From: a virus
Strand: one strand, 5' to 3'
Length of the DNA stretch: 45,652 bases
IMG/VR virus record: IMGVR_UViG_3300034108_000189
Location: 1-45,652 of that record
Positions 1 to 9,827 of this stretch are shown piece by piece. Position 1 is the stretch's first letter; every line of letters begins with the position of its first letter. Below the pieces are notes generated by a model. It was given only the letters and a program-made list of their open reading frames with translations. It was not told the DNA's origin and did no database searches. The translations under genes were made by a program, and so were the position numbers.

Positions 1-1484
1 CCTTGTGTACGACCCATGTAGTCCATAGTACCATTTTGATACCACCATTTCAATTGATTATCCCAAGACAATTTCAACAAGAAGATGTTGTCATTAGTAT
101 TGTCAGTGATATCAAAGATAATGAATGAGTAAGAAGATAATGGGAAACCATCAATGATTGGGTTCTCAATATCATTTGTATGAACATTGTCAAATGCTGG
201 GTTAAGAACAAACTTAACATTTGCCAAGAATGGGATTACATATGAAGTATATGCAAAACCAAAGTTCAAGTCCATACCTTTACCAGTGATTGCACCGATA
301 TCAGCAGCCTGGATAAGAAGACCAGAAGAGATAGCCTCTTGTTTGATAGCCTCATTAACCATTCTCATACCACCCATACCAGTTTGTACAACTAGGCTAC
401 GTTTTGGATCTGGACCTTGGAATTCAACTTTACCATTGAAGAAGTTGTAGATCTCAGAACGGAACAAGTCAAGTGTGAAGTTGTTTTTGTTGTATACTCT
501 TTTGAATGAGTTATCCAACTGCTTCCAAAGACCCACAGACAATCTAACATCATCTGGACCATCTTGACGAACTCTACCACCATGTCCCCACATTAAGTAA
601 GTCTCAATGTCAGTTGCAATTTTGCTCAAGTGAGCTGCTTCCATGTTTGTTAAGAAAGTACGTGACAAGTTACCGTTGTCAAATGCTTTTTTAACAGAGT
701 CTTTACCCATTACTTTAACCATGTCTTCCAAAGAAGAAATTGATGGATCCATAGTTTTGTCATATGATCTCCAGATCTCAGTTACAGGAACTGAACCATC
801 TGCATTCATTCCACCTTTGATCATCAAGTCAGCACGGCTAGAGATAGAGTAGTGAACGTGAGCTTCTGCACCACCTACGTAGTTGTAGAATTCACGGAAA
901 CCTGCATTAGTAATGATGTCAGAGAATCTCTCACCATACTCACCACGTGCAGAACCTTTACGGAATACTTTAGTACCGTTAGCTAAATACTTGTCATCAA
1001 GATATTTATAGTTGTCGTTGTTTACTAACTGAACAGTATAGATGTAACCATCACCTAAAGGAAGAATATCTTCTTGTGTAATGTACATCTCAACACCATT
1101 GTATTTGTCATAAGTGATGATATCACCATGTCCAAATTCTCTTTTGTTAAGTTTGATACGGAATGTAGTACCATCAACACCTTTGAAGTTGTTGTCTGGT
1201 TCAATATCCTCAACAATGTAAGGAAGGTCAATAGAAACCGGAGTTTGCCATCTGTATTCCCCACGTGCGTTATCTACCATGATAACATTTTTGCCACCAA
1301 ATGAAGACATCTGATAAAGAGGCATTTCAACTTTTTGAGCCATAGCCCATAGATCCACTGGACCAAGGTCCATTGGCTCTGCATCTTTCAGCATATTCAC
1401 CAAGTGGTAAGAATCCACATGGGAACTTGCATTGTAAGCGGTATCCCTGAGGAATATACCATTGTTCATTACTGGAGTTGCCAT
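1..1484 (-). CDS. Major capsid protein, 3' end outside window
   Basis: Forms the icosahedral head shell. The reading frame starts at the ATG at 1484 (protein begins MATPVMNNGIFLRD) and stays open through base 1, giving at least 494 residues; the stop lies outside the window. It is the gene after terminase, portal and a scaffold-like protein, the position of the major capsid gene in crAss-like phages, whose capsid proteins are about 490-500 residues. The segment GHGGRVRQDGPDDVRL near the middle and the even, soluble, mixed alpha/beta composition fit this. Its codon use is richer in G and C than the neighbours, as expected for a highly expressed gene. The family assignment is from memory; position alone makes capsid the likeliest role. 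Confidence 0.8.
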   Translation of the reverse strand, partial: MATPVMNNGIFLRDTAYNASSHVDSYHLVNMLKDAEPMDLGPVDLWAMAQKVEMPLYQMSSFGGKNVIMVDNARGEYRWQTPVSIDLPYIVEDIEPDNNFKGVDGTTFRIKLNKREFGHGDIITYDKYNGVEMYITQEDILPLGDGYIYTVQLVNNDNYKYLDDKYLANGTKVFRKGSARGEYGERFSDIITNAGFREFYNYVGGAEAHVHYSISSRADLMIKGGMNADGSVPVTEIWRSYDKTMDPSISSLEDMVKVMGKDSVKKAFDNGNLSRTFLTNMEAAHLSKIATDIETYLMWGHGGRVRQDGPDDVRLSVGLWKQLDNSFKRVYNKNNFTLDLFRSEIYNFFNGKVEFQGPDPKRSLVVQTGMGGMRMVNEAIKQEAISSGLLIQAADIGAITGKGMDLNFGFAYTSYVIPFLANVKFVLNPAFDNVHTNDIENPIIDGFPLSSYSFIIFDITDNTNDNIFLLKLSWDNQLKWWYQNGTMDYMGRTQ

Positions 1485-1512
1485 TGTATATATTAATTTA
1501 AATTGTTACTAA

Positions 1513-2775
1513 TTAAAATCTCTTGAACAAATTATTTGGTCTTGAGAGTGTTCTTTGCGGTTTATTACCCGCTCTTCTTGGTTCATCAGACTCTTGTATT
1601 GAAGAAGAAGTAATTTTTCTTGCCTCTTCTGTTTTAAGTTGTCTAACTGTTTTCTCTACAGCAGCCTTAGAACCTTGTTCTTTAATCTTGCCTTTGTATC
1701 CTTCTGGATCAGAAAGTAACCAAAGAGCTTCTGAAATAAGATCATGTCTTGGTTCTACAAACTGATACTTTTCTAAAAGATGTCCTAATAAGTTAGTTTG
1801 TCTTCCAGAGATAGATGGATAACTTGGTTGTACTAATCCTGAGTATAACATACTCTGGGTTTTCTTATCAAGTTTAATTCCATTTAAGTCACCTGCAACA
1901 AGTGTGTTATACACATTCTCTGTGTATACTCTTGCTTGTTGAGCTTGTTGTTCTTTTTTGTGCTCTTGTTCTGCAAGTTTTCTAGCTACTACTTCTTCTT
2001 GCATTCTGTCTAACTGTGGTTTAAACTGTTGAGCTTTTGCTTCTAGTTTACCCATATCGGCCCAGTCATTGATTTCAGCTTCAATCTCTTCTGGAGAGCC
2101 AAATCTTTTAGCATATAAGTATTGTCTTGCAATCTCTGCTTGATCATACTCATTACTTGGATCTAGATCAATTACTTCTTCTACCTCTGCAAGAGTTCTA
2201 AAGAGAGCTTTTAAATCTGTACCACCATCAGCTACATATTTAGCTGCTACTTGAAGTTCTTCAGGAAGAGATTGAAAGAACTCTCTTGGAGTATCTTGTC
2301 TGATCTTATTCTCTCTTTCTTGGAAGTTAGCTTCAAATAATTCTCTGAAGTCTTTAGTAGTATATTCCTCTAATGGTTTGTCATCATCAAAGGGAATAAG
2401 TGTACCTTCTTCAATCATCTTTAGGGCTAGCTCAGAAAGACCGGACTTATCTACTTTAGGTCTTCCTTTGTTACCAGTTTCTTCTTCTTGACTAATCATG
2501 TCATCAAGTTGAGCTATTGCTTCATCAACTTGCTTTGCTGATACTGGTGCTGCTGGATCAGGATTATCATCTTTCTTGTCAAGGAACGTGGTGTCTAAAT
2601 CCTGTGTTTTTGAGAACACAGACTTTGGACTGTCATTTGAACTATCAGTATCTGAGGGTAACATTACATTCTCTGCCCCAGGCATTCCAAATAGTTCATC
2701 AATGTTTACATCTACCTGACCTACCGTTGTAGAGTCTTGTACCTGATCTTCAGGCTTTTTGTTGGTTTCTTCCAT
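1513..2775 (-). CDS. Probable scaffolding / capsid assembly protein
   Basis: The 420-residue protein is strongly acidic at its N terminus (many D, E, S, Q and P, disordered-looking), has a helical, coiled-coil-like region rich in E, Q, A and K around residues 230-290, and ends in a basic tail (SRPNNLFKRF). Acidic extended helices with a basic C-terminal anchor between portal and capsid genes are typical of scaffolding proteins. No enzyme motif is visible. It lies 28 bases upstream of the capsid start, so the two are probably co-transcribed. A TTTTGTATATT box lies about 25 bases before its start. It could also be a head-associated protein that remains in the virion. Confidence 0.62.
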   Translation of the reverse strand: MEETNKKPEDQVQDSTTVGQVDVNIDELFGMPGAENVMLPSDTDSSNDSPKSVFSKTQDLDTTFLDKKDDNPDPAAPVSAKQVDEAIAQLDDMISQEEETGNKGRPKVDKSGLSELALKMIEEGTLIPFDDDKPLEEYTTKDFRELFEANFQERENKIRQDTPREFFQSLPEELQVAAKYVADGGTDLKALFRTLAEVEEVIDLDPSNEYDQAEIARQYLYAKRFGSPEEIEAEINDWADMGKLEAKAQQFKPQLDRMQEEVVARKLAEQEHKKEQQAQQARVYTENVYNTLVAGDLNGIKLDKKTQSMLYSGLVQPSYPSISGRQTNLLGHLLEKYQFVEPRHDLISEALWLLSDPEGYKGKIKEQGSKAAVEKTVRQLKTEEARKITSSSIQESDEPRRAGNKPQRTLSRPNNLFKRF

Positions 2776-2799
2776 TACTGTTGGTTTTGGTTATAATTT

Positions 2800-2812
2800 A
2801 ATATACAAAATA
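2800..2812 (-). promoter_or_regulatory. Putative promoter box, scaffold-capsid unit
   Basis: On the minus strand this reads TTTTGTATATT, in the 95-base gap between portal and scaffold. The same core recurs before several other minus-strand transcription units (10546, 13933, 25905). It partly resembles the Bacteroidota -7 box TAnnTTTG. Confidence 0.4.
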
Positions 2813-2870
2813 AACTTCAAATATTTAAAATAGGAATGATAATTTTTTGGACTATATAGCTAGCCATTAT

Positions 2871-5615
2871 CTATTTCTTCTCAGAAGATTTTTTATCAAA
2901 TCTATTTTTATTTTCTCTAGCTACTTGTAGTTGTTTATCTGCTATTTCTCTCTGAGTTTGTAACTTCTGTCTTTCAAGATCCATCTTCTGAGATTGTCTC
3001 ATGTTTTCATTAGTTTGTTTCTCTCTTTGAAGATCTGTTTGTTGTTGATACTGCTCTGTTTGTCTAATATCTTTCATGGCATCCATATAGTCAGATTCCA
3101 TGTTTTTATTTACATCAGTCATAGCACCCATACCGGCAGCTCTAATTTCAGCAACTAGAATATCTCTTTGTCTATCTTTCTCTTTCTCAGCAGCAACAGA
3201 ATCAATTTTCATTTTCTCAATTTGTTGTTGAGACTGAATTTGTTGTTGCTGCATTTCTTGCTGCTGTTGCATTTCTTGTTGTTTCTGAGCTTGTTGTTTT
3301 TCTTCAGAATCTTTAAGTGCTGTACTAAGTTCAGCTACAGATTCAGATTGAACAACTTTACCTAGATCATAGATAGATGCACCAGTAGTATTATTTTGCA
3401 TAGCCATTTGCTTTAACTGTTCAAGAACAGCTCTATGGTTTGCAGTGGTACTACAGAATATGTTAAGGTCTCTCATTAGGAGATCTGTACCATTAATCTC
3501 AAAATTTACTTTTTCATCTGCTCCACTAATATAACTTAGTCTTGCAGATGGTTTAGTTGAGTTATAGTATTGTGCTAGGTCTGTACGCATTTGATGTACT
3601 CTAGGCATTAGATAATCACAGTGTTGGATAAAGAATATCTCTGTCTGTGCATAAGAAGCCGCAGCTGCTTGTTCTACACCTGTAGCAGTCATCTGAGATA
3701 ACTGTTGTCCCATTCTCTGTGGATTGACACCAATTACTTCATATGCTTGTTGCTTAAAGTGATTAGCCAATTGAATTCTTGACATTAATCTTTCTGTCTG
3801 AGCTAGATCTAATTTTTGGAAATGGTTAAAGTTTAATGCATTCTCTGTATTTGTAATAGATGTATCAAGAGGAAGAATTTGGAAGTTCTTCATTGCTACA
3901 TATGCATTAGCATAATTACCCTTACCCCAGTCTTCACCAAGTGAGTGCTTGGGTAAACTATTTTGGTCAAGCATAATTACTGTACCAAGTTCATCTACTA
4001 AGATATCTGCAATCTGATTATTTACAATGTTGTATCCAATCTGGTATGGTTTCATTAAATCAATAAGTGCAGTAGACTTAGTATTTCTATCTGAGAATAC
4101 GGAGCCTTCTACTGGCAACTTACAACCATACAAACTATTGTCTCCCTTAAATTGAAACTTAAGTGGAGCAATATGGTTATTCTGTATACCAATATAAATT
4201 GGAGAAAACCCACCAGGGTTATTCATACCCCAGAAAGAAGGTAAGTTAGGACCAATCTTAATACCACCCCAAACTTCATTTACCCAGATCCAGTCAATAT
4301 GCTCTCCAAAGATTACGTTATCTCTTGTCTTGTTCTTAAAGAGTCTTGTATCATATACAGGTTTATCTGTTACCTTATAGTCTTCTGTAATAATTTCAGT
4401 AAGTACTTCTCCGGTATCAGTTACTTTAGTTAGATGACCTACTTTTCTTTGAGACTTCCAGTAACCGGTAGTTACTCTAAGTAAGAATGCTGTACCCTGA
4501 TCAAAGTAGTCTTCTCCTTGTGATAAGATTTGATTTATAATATCTCCACCATTGTATACAGAACCTGCTACAGCAGAAGTATATTGTCTATATGCAAGTG
4601 ATGGCATATTAGTATTCCAGTCATGAGTTTTAGTAGCATCATAGAATGAACCATCATTCTGTAGTCCACCAATATTATAACCTGCAGATCTGATAGGATA
4701 AATTGCTTCAAGAGCCTCAAGTTGCTCTTCTGTCATGATATAACCAAACTTATCAATAACATCAGATACAGTAAGCATGTCAATTTTACCTACCCAGTTA
4801 CCTTGAGAAATATATCTTGCATCTGGAGATTTATGGTAGAATGTAACTGCAGGATTCCAGAGCTCTACTTCATAATCATCTTCCATCATATGAAAATGCC
4901 AAAACTCTCTATCTGTAATAAGCATGTCACGGAAACCTCTTTCTTCAAGTTCTTCCATTCTAAATCTCTCAACATCTACTTTATGTTGATGAGTTGCCCA
5001 TTCTTCCACCATTGATCTATAACTCTTTTTAAAGAATTGTTCAATTTCGGGAAGTGTTTTGAGTTTGTCTGGAGAAAGTTCTTCTTGTGCTTCTGCAGAT
5101 TCTGGATCTAGACCTTGTTCAATGAGAGAAGTAACAATCTTCATCTGAGCATCAGCCATAAGAGTCTCTTCTACCATTGCTCTTTTTTGCTCAAGCATTT
5201 CATTATATGAATGCTCATCAATAGCTCTGTATGTAAGTTTAGTAGATCTCTTAGCAAATTCAGCTACAAGAACATTAACAACATTTGGAATAATAGGATA
5301 GAACTTTAGTTCTAGTACTGAGGGGTCATCTTTGGTAAGTAGTTCTACAACATCTTTGTACTCATTGTTCTCTTCTATAATATAGTCAGTTCTATCAATG
5401 ATACCTTTTGCAAGTTTGTAGTTCTTCATTAACTTGCGGGCATTTCTACGGATTTGTTTTAGACCATTCCATTCTAACCAGTCTAAGTTCCAGGCAGCCC
5501 ACTCATCATCCTTCTCTTTCTCAGGTACGAACTGAAGTGGTTGCATAACACTACCAAGTCTGTTTTGCTCAACCTTAGCACCCTTTTTTAATTGTAAAGC
5601 ATTATATACCTGCAT
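2871..5615 (-). CDS. Portal protein
   Basis: Forms the dodecameric ring through which DNA enters and leaves the head. At 914 residues it is longer than usual portals but of the size seen in crAss-like phages. The first 700 or so residues are a soluble alpha/beta domain with helical segments. From about residue 760 the protein becomes a long coiled coil rich in Q, M, E and K (runs such as QQQEMQQQQEMQQQQ), ending in a lysine-rich tail (FDKKSSEKK). It starts 6 bases after the terminase stop and precedes the scaffold gene, the standard terminase-portal-scaffold order. The identification comes from size, position and overall character rather than a short catalytic motif. Confidence 0.82.
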   Translation of the reverse strand: MQVYNALQLKKGAKVEQNRLGSVMQPLQFVPEKEKDDEWAAWNLDWLEWNGLKQIRRNARKLMKNYKLAKGIIDRTDYIIEENNEYKDVVELLTKDDPSVLELKFYPIIPNVVNVLVAEFAKRSTKLTYRAIDEHSYNEMLEQKRAMVEETLMADAQMKIVTSLIEQGLDPESAEAQEELSPDKLKTLPEIEQFFKKSYRSMVEEWATHQHKVDVERFRMEELEERGFRDMLITDREFWHFHMMEDDYEVELWNPAVTFYHKSPDARYISQGNWVGKIDMLTVSDVIDKFGYIMTEEQLEALEAIYPIRSAGYNIGGLQNDGSFYDATKTHDWNTNMPSLAYRQYTSAVAGSVYNGGDIINQILSQGEDYFDQGTAFLLRVTTGYWKSQRKVGHLTKVTDTGEVLTEIITEDYKVTDKPVYDTRLFKNKTRDNVIFGEHIDWIWVNEVWGGIKIGPNLPSFWGMNNPGGFSPIYIGIQNNHIAPLKFQFKGDNSLYGCKLPVEGSVFSDRNTKSTALIDLMKPYQIGYNIVNNQIADILVDELGTVIMLDQNSLPKHSLGEDWGKGNYANAYVAMKNFQILPLDTSITNTENALNFNHFQKLDLAQTERLMSRIQLANHFKQQAYEVIGVNPQRMGQQLSQMTATGVEQAAAASYAQTEIFFIQHCDYLMPRVHQMRTDLAQYYNSTKPSARLSYISGADEKVNFEINGTDLLMRDLNIFCSTTANHRAVLEQLKQMAMQNNTTGASIYDLGKVVQSESVAELSTALKDSEEKQQAQKQQEMQQQQEMQQQQIQSQQQIEKMKIDSVAAEKEKDRQRDILVAEIRAAGMGAMTDVNKNMESDYMDAMKDIRQTEQYQQQTDLQREKQTNENMRQSQKMDLERQKLQTQREIADKQLQVARENKNRFDKKSSEKK

Positions 5616-5620
5616 ATCTA

Positions 5621-7828
5621 CTATTTAAAGTTTTTAAAAGCTGACCTATTAAAAACTTGCCCATTAATAACTTTAGACCCCTGTCCCATATGACGGAACG
5701 GGGTTCTATTTAATTTAAACAAATTATTTGACTTTTGCAAGTTTTTAGAAGCATCATCCATGATAACTCTCTTAGAGTAACCTCTGTTAGCTTGCTGTAT
5801 TCTCATGAAAGCAACTAAGGCTGCAAATGAAACAAGTCTATCCACGTTGACACCATCTGCATATTCTTGCATTTCTTTAAGTAACATAGGATCTGGAATA
5901 CGTTCTATTCCATATTTGGTTCTTACAATAGTACCATCTGTTTTAGTTTCTACATCTAGTTCCTCTTTACAGTACTCAATGGTATAACTTAACAAGTGTG
6001 CTTTAAATAATGTACCTGTGTTTTTCCAACCATACTCCTGGAATACGTTAGCATTTGCACCCAGATCTTTCAAGAACATGATCTGACTCTTAGGTACAAG
6101 ATATCTTTGTTTCTTTTTAGATATCATGTATTGGATAAATAGTGAAATGTTGTTCTCAATTACTGTCCAAGCATTGTACCATTCAATAATTAACTCTAGT
6201 CTCTGATGAGTTTTGTTGATATCATCAAACCTACCACACCATGCAGCTACAATCTTATCTGGTTCTATGTATGTTTCAGTTTCTCCCATAGTAACTTTAG
6301 TTACTTCTACAGGAGCTTTCATAATATAAATAGAACAGAGTGATTCTGATGTTGTTGTTTTACCTTCTGACACGGGGTCAATAGATGCATAGTATTGTCC
6401 AAAGGTTGGATCTTTAATAGGTCTTTCCCATACAACAAGTACTCCTGTTTTGTCTTCTAATTTCTTGGATACTGGAAACTCTTTAATAGGTTGCTTATCT
6501 GTAGATCTTACAGTAATTTTACCCATGTCATCAGTAAAGATATCTAAGAACTCATAAGCATATTCTTTCTCCTCAATTCTTCTTTGCTGTGCAGCAACCA
6601 AGTGTGTAGGAAATAAAGATACTGATCTATGTGCAAATGCTTCTCTAATATTTCTTGGGTGCTGAGATATCCTAAGCTGATAGTCTTCTGGATTAAGTTC
6701 TTTCTTCCACTGCTCAAACTGTCTATCTAAAGCTTCTAGAGCTTCAGTTACAAGAGAGTTACCAAAGTCATCAATATAGGGAGGCATTGACCATTGCTCA
6801 GGAATAAACAATCCTGACAAACCAGTAGTACCTTTTTCATCAATAAGATCAGTTTCAACTGCATAAATATCTTTTGAAAGTGGATTCAAGATCATGTCTC
6901 TTAGTGGTTCACACTGGGACAAGTCACCCACAGATCCTGCTGCAATGAACATACCTGTAGTAACCATACCTGATCTCATGGCTGGGCGCATATACTCATA
7001 TGTCTGATCCATCTTTGGAGCAATACCTGCCTCCTCATGGAAGAAGTATTTTACCGGACCCCCTACACCATTTGTTGGATCTTTCTCAAATGACATACCT
7101 TGTATAGTACCCTTGAGACCAACTTCTGTTTTTCTATCTCCTTTTCTAACTTCAATCTTCTGTTGCCACATCATTACCTTGTCTGGAGACATAGGTCTAT
7201 ACCATGCTGTATGCTCATTTAAAAATGCTGCATACTCCTGTAAGAATTTCCAGGAACCTTTCTCATTTATATAATCCTTAAGTGATGCACCAATCTTAAG
7301 AGTAACCCCGGGCTCAAACCATTGCTGATTTATAAGTTTACCCATGTGGTAGTATGAAGATGCAATCTGACGTTTCTTTAGAATACCTACATGTTTATAG
7401 TTTAACTCTGCTAGTAGTTCATAAAGAGCCATGTGATACTGAGCATCTCGAATCTTAGCAAATCCAAACTTCTGTAGTTCTTTATCAAAGATTGGTAAAA
7501 AATTTAACCACATGTAGTACTCTCTTGCAAGAAACCATGTGTTAGTACTATCTTTTACAATAATACCTTTTCTACATTTTTGCTTTTGGTCATCCCAATA
7601 GTTTACAAAGTCCTTAGACTTAAAGGGGGCTGTGCAATATACTCCATCACTTCTAAACTTGTTTGACTCTGATATAAATATCTGATTAGTAGTGTCGTTG
7701 AAGCCGTACTTACCAGGTTCCTTGAAAACTCCAAATATGAAGTTGTTGAAGTCCTCTCTGGAGTCAAAGTTTGTGGTTGTCCATTGTCCGTTATCATAGG
7801 TTGGTATGTCTTGATAGATTTCACTCAT
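5621..7828 (-). CDS. terL: Terminase large subunit
   Basis: ATP-driven DNA-packaging motor and headful nuclease. The 735-residue protein has an N-terminal ATPase half with a basic segment (ILKKRQIASSYY, about residues 149-160) where a degenerate Walker A is expected, and a Walker B-like stretch, VKYFFHEEAG, near residue 258. The C-terminal RNase H-like nuclease half begins with YYASIDPVSEGKTTTSES (about residue 475), whose aspartate is the likely first metal ligand, and continues through FLKDLGANANV. The absence of a textbook GKT P-loop is notable, but variant Walker A sequences are common in terminases. The gene overlaps nothing and is spaced 2 bases from its upstream neighbour, so it is in one operon with the portal. 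Confidence 0.88.
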   Translation of the reverse strand: MSEIYQDIPTYDNGQWTTTNFDSREDFNNFIFGVFKEPGKYGFNDTTNQIFISESNKFRSDGVYCTAPFKSKDFVNYWDDQKQKCRKGIIVKDSTNTWFLAREYYMWLNFLPIFDKELQKFGFAKIRDAQYHMALYELLAELNYKHVGILKKRQIASSYYHMGKLINQQWFEPGVTLKIGASLKDYINEKGSWKFLQEYAAFLNEHTAWYRPMSPDKVMMWQQKIEVRKGDRKTEVGLKGTIQGMSFEKDPTNGVGGPVKYFFHEEAGIAPKMDQTYEYMRPAMRSGMVTTGMFIAAGSVGDLSQCEPLRDMILNPLSKDIYAVETDLIDEKGTTGLSGLFIPEQWSMPPYIDDFGNSLVTEALEALDRQFEQWKKELNPEDYQLRISQHPRNIREAFAHRSVSLFPTHLVAAQQRRIEEKEYAYEFLDIFTDDMGKITVRSTDKQPIKEFPVSKKLEDKTGVLVVWERPIKDPTFGQYYASIDPVSEGKTTTSESLCSIYIMKAPVEVTKVTMGETETYIEPDKIVAAWCGRFDDINKTHQRLELIIEWYNAWTVIENNISLFIQYMISKKKQRYLVPKSQIMFLKDLGANANVFQEYGWKNTGTLFKAHLLSYTIEYCKEELDVETKTDGTIVRTKYGIERIPDPMLLKEMQEYADGVNVDRLVSFAALVAFMRIQQANRGYSKRVIMDDASKNLQKSNNLFKLNRTPFRHMGQGSKVINGQVFNRSAFKNFK

Positions 7829-7830
7829 AG

Positions 7831-8346
7831 TTACTGGTCATATGCCATTCCGATTCCACCTCTTACTTTACTAGATTGCTCATCTTGAAGATCTTTATAT
7901 ACTCCTTTAAATGATGCTCTAATCTGGTCAAAGTTTTTTGCTGCTGCTACAAGAGAGTTAATATTACCATCTCTACCTGCAGTAATCTGCGTAGTCTCCA
8001 TATATCTAGCTAATCTATCTAACATAGATGCCATACCTTTGTATGCTCTAGATGTAGGAGTCTCATACATTCTCTGGCAGAATAAGAGAGCTGTATGTAT
8101 ATCATCATCCTCTGTAGAGAATTCTGCTTCTATCTCTTTTAATATAATATGTTCTTTATCTACTTCTGGAGTATGAAAAAAAGGATTCATATCCGGGTTA
8201 GGACATGTCATATAGAAGAGATATAGATATACTTTAAGATAATCATCTGGATAGTTATCCATGACATCTTTAAGTGCTTTAAGTGTATAACAATGTTCTG
8301 TAGGAATTACTTTACCATTCTGAACATCAAATAGTCTTACAATCAT
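7831..8346 (-). CDS. Conserved phage protein beside terminase (possible small subunit)
   Basis: A soluble, mainly helical protein of 171 residues with no recognised catalytic motif. Its stop lies 2 bases before the terminase start, and its start overlaps the end of the nuclease gene by 4 bases. The position directly before terL suggests a terminase small subunit or another packaging factor, but no DNA-binding helix-turn-helix is obvious. The C-terminal third (RDGNINSLVAAAKNFDQIR onward) resembles the helical oligomerisation regions of small terminases only in a general way. The role is inferred from context alone. Confidence 0.5.
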   Translation of the reverse strand: MIVRLFDVQNGKVIPTEHCYTLKALKDVMDNYPDDYLKVYLYLFYMTCPNPDMNPFFHTPEVDKEHIILKEIEAEFSTEDDDIHTALLFCQRMYETPTSRAYKGMASMLDRLARYMETTQITAGRDGNINSLVAAAKNFDQIRASFKGVYKDLQDEQSSKVRGGIGMAYDQ

Positions 8347-9179
8347 TTCTTTTTAATTAAGTGTGGGAACTCTTTCATAAAGTTAATTATTGAAATGACT
8401 TCATCATATAAATAAGGTACCGGCATCTGAATAACTTCTTTAACAATAGGTTCACCATTTACATCTAGTTTAGATATTGGATAACCATATTTGTCTTCAC
8501 CATCTACTTCAAATGTAATATGATGTATAAATATCTTTCCAGCCTGTAATTTAGGGTTATGCTTTAATATAATATACATATAAACACTGAGTTGTAATGC
8601 ATAGTGATTAAAGTTGCAATCATCTAAATGCTGTACTGGATCAAGCATTTTTTCTGACATGCCCTCCCAGTTCTTAAAAGATTCTGTTTTAATCTCCTTA
8701 TTAGTTTTGTAGTCAATAATATTAACTCTACCATTGACTACTTCAACTAAATCTGATTGGCCACATAAACCTGCTGACTTAAGATAGACCATATGTTCAG
8801 GATATATACCTGGATCTAGTTTTTGTAGAGGTGCTATTTTTAAACCATTCTCTCCTTCATAAGGTTTAAATACTGGAACTGTTACCCCTTCTCTTTCTAT
8901 AGAAGCCAATGAACATAAGTCAGATTCTCTTTGGTTATGATAGAATGTACCAAGTGTTGTAGCTCTAGTAGCTTCATTATCCCATATCTGTACAATGAGT
9001 TTGGGTTCTACACCATACCATTTTGATCTCTTGCTCTTAGTTACTCTCTCTGCTACTTTTTTTGCATCAAAAGGTTTCTTTAAACAAGATATCAATGTTG
9101 TTACACTAGTCCATTTGATCTGATCATTTGGATCTACACTAACATAACTGTGGTCATCTGCATTAAATACTATGCTCAT
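8343..9179 (-). CDS. PD-(D/E)XK nuclease, RecB/Cas4-like
   Basis: A likely DNA exonuclease of the PD-(D/E)XK superfamily, 278 residues. In order: GTFYHN with H81, the position of the helical-region histidine of RecB-type nucleases; SDLVEV with D143; IIDYKTNK with D156 and K158, the D-x-K of the active site; and a QLSVY helix with Q196 and Y200, matching the Q-x3-Y signature that follows the core in RecB/Cas4 enzymes. No four-cysteine iron-sulfur cluster set is visible, so it is RecB-nuclease-like rather than Cas4 proper. Likely roles are recombination, end processing or host DNA degradation. It sits in the packaging module and overlaps the next gene by 4 bases. Confidence 0.78.
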   Translation of the reverse strand: MSIVFNADDHSYVSVDPNDQIKWTSVTTLISCLKKPFDAKKVAERVTKSKRSKWYGVEPKLIVQIWDNEATRATTLGTFYHNQRESDLCSLASIEREGVTVPVFKPYEGENGLKIAPLQKLDPGIYPEHMVYLKSAGLCGQSDLVEVVNGRVNIIDYKTNKEIKTESFKNWEGMSEKMLDPVQHLDDCNFNHYALQLSVYMYIILKHNPKLQAGKIFIHHITFEVDGEDKYGYPISKLDVNGEPIVKEVIQMPVPYLYDEVISIINFMKEFPHLIKKK

Positions 9180-9469
9180 AATTGTTCTAGTTTATCTTCT
9201 TCCTCTTCTGTAGCAATTGCTTGCCATTTACCAAGAGGACATTCTGAAGAAAGAGATCTTGTCTTAAAAGTTAATGAGCATCCACATTCATTACAACATG
9301 GTGCTGTACCCTTTACTGCACATTTCTTTCCCTTACTTGGGCATTCATCACAGACATCATATCTCATGCGGGCAACATCTTCTACAAACTCATCTCTAAT
9401 AACTGAGTTCTTAATGCCTTCAATGATCTTAGTCTTGTTCTCCCAAATTGCTCTGAGTGCTGCTTTCAT
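9176..9469 (-). CDS. Small zinc-ribbon protein
   Basis: A 97-residue protein beginning MKAALRAIWENK. Cysteine pairs CDEC, then a C, then CCNECGC and finally ECPLGKW form a probable zinc-binding fold in the C-terminal half, followed by an acidic tail. The pattern ending in CPLGKW occurs in many phage proteins of unknown function. An in-frame ATG 48 bases upstream (9517) exists but would lengthen the overlap with the preceding gene to 89 bases; the start at 9469 overlaps it by 41 bases and begins the well-folded part. The role is unknown. Confidence 0.66.
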   Translation of the reverse strand: MKAALRAIWENKTKIIEGIKNSVIRDEFVEDVARMRYDVCDECPSKGKKCAVKGTAPCCNECGCSLTFKTRSLSSECPLGKWQAIATEEEEDKLEQL

Positions 9470-9827
9470 TATTTTTGTTTTTAGTAAATTCTTCTTTTCT
9501 CTTTTTTTCCTGTTCAATCTTTACAGACACATCATTTAATAACTGAAGCTTTTCTTGCATAGCTTTTTTATTATGGTATGCTCTAAAGGTTGATACGTCA
9601 TGAGTAGGAAGCATTTTAGTTAACTTTGATATGTAAACTTCTGCTAGTTTTTGTTTTATAACAAACTGGCCTAAACCTTCTACATTTATTCTTGGATGCT
9701 TAAGACTACTTAACTGACTTCTAAGATCTTTATAATAAAACTCTACCATATCACCGACAAGGCTTTCTAAAACATTTAGTTCTTCTGCAACTTCCTTGTA
9801 TAGAGTACTAGATTTTTTAGGATTCAT
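9429..9827 (-). CDS. IHF/HU-like DNA-bending protein (tentative)
   Basis: A 132-residue protein. The segment FYYKDLRSQLSSLKHPRI, followed by NVEGLGQFVIK, resembles the helix-turn and first strands of HU/IHF subunits, where a helical dimerisation region precedes a glycine-rich turn (usually GFG-F). The C-terminal 50 residues are a lysine- and glutamate-rich helix, unlike compact HU proteins. An IHF-like gene near terminase is reported in crAss-like phages. It may help packaging or genome architecture. The match is from memory and moderate at best. Confidence 0.45.
   Translation of the reverse strand: MNPKKSSTLYKEVAEELNVLESLVGDMVEFYYKDLRSQLSSLKHPRINVEGLGQFVIKQKLAEVYISKLTKMLPTHDVSTFRAYHNKKAMQEKLQLLNDVSVKIEQEKKRKEEFTKNKNNESSTQSNLGEQD

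Noticed and set aside
392-1304. Several short frames in the capsid gene on both strands.
   Set aside because: The capsid frame is open throughout and explains the codon pattern.
9150-9539. A plus-strand frame of 129 codons opposite the zinc-ribbon gene.
   Set aside because: It is antisense to a well-supported cysteine-motif gene and is serine/leucine-rich without a domain.
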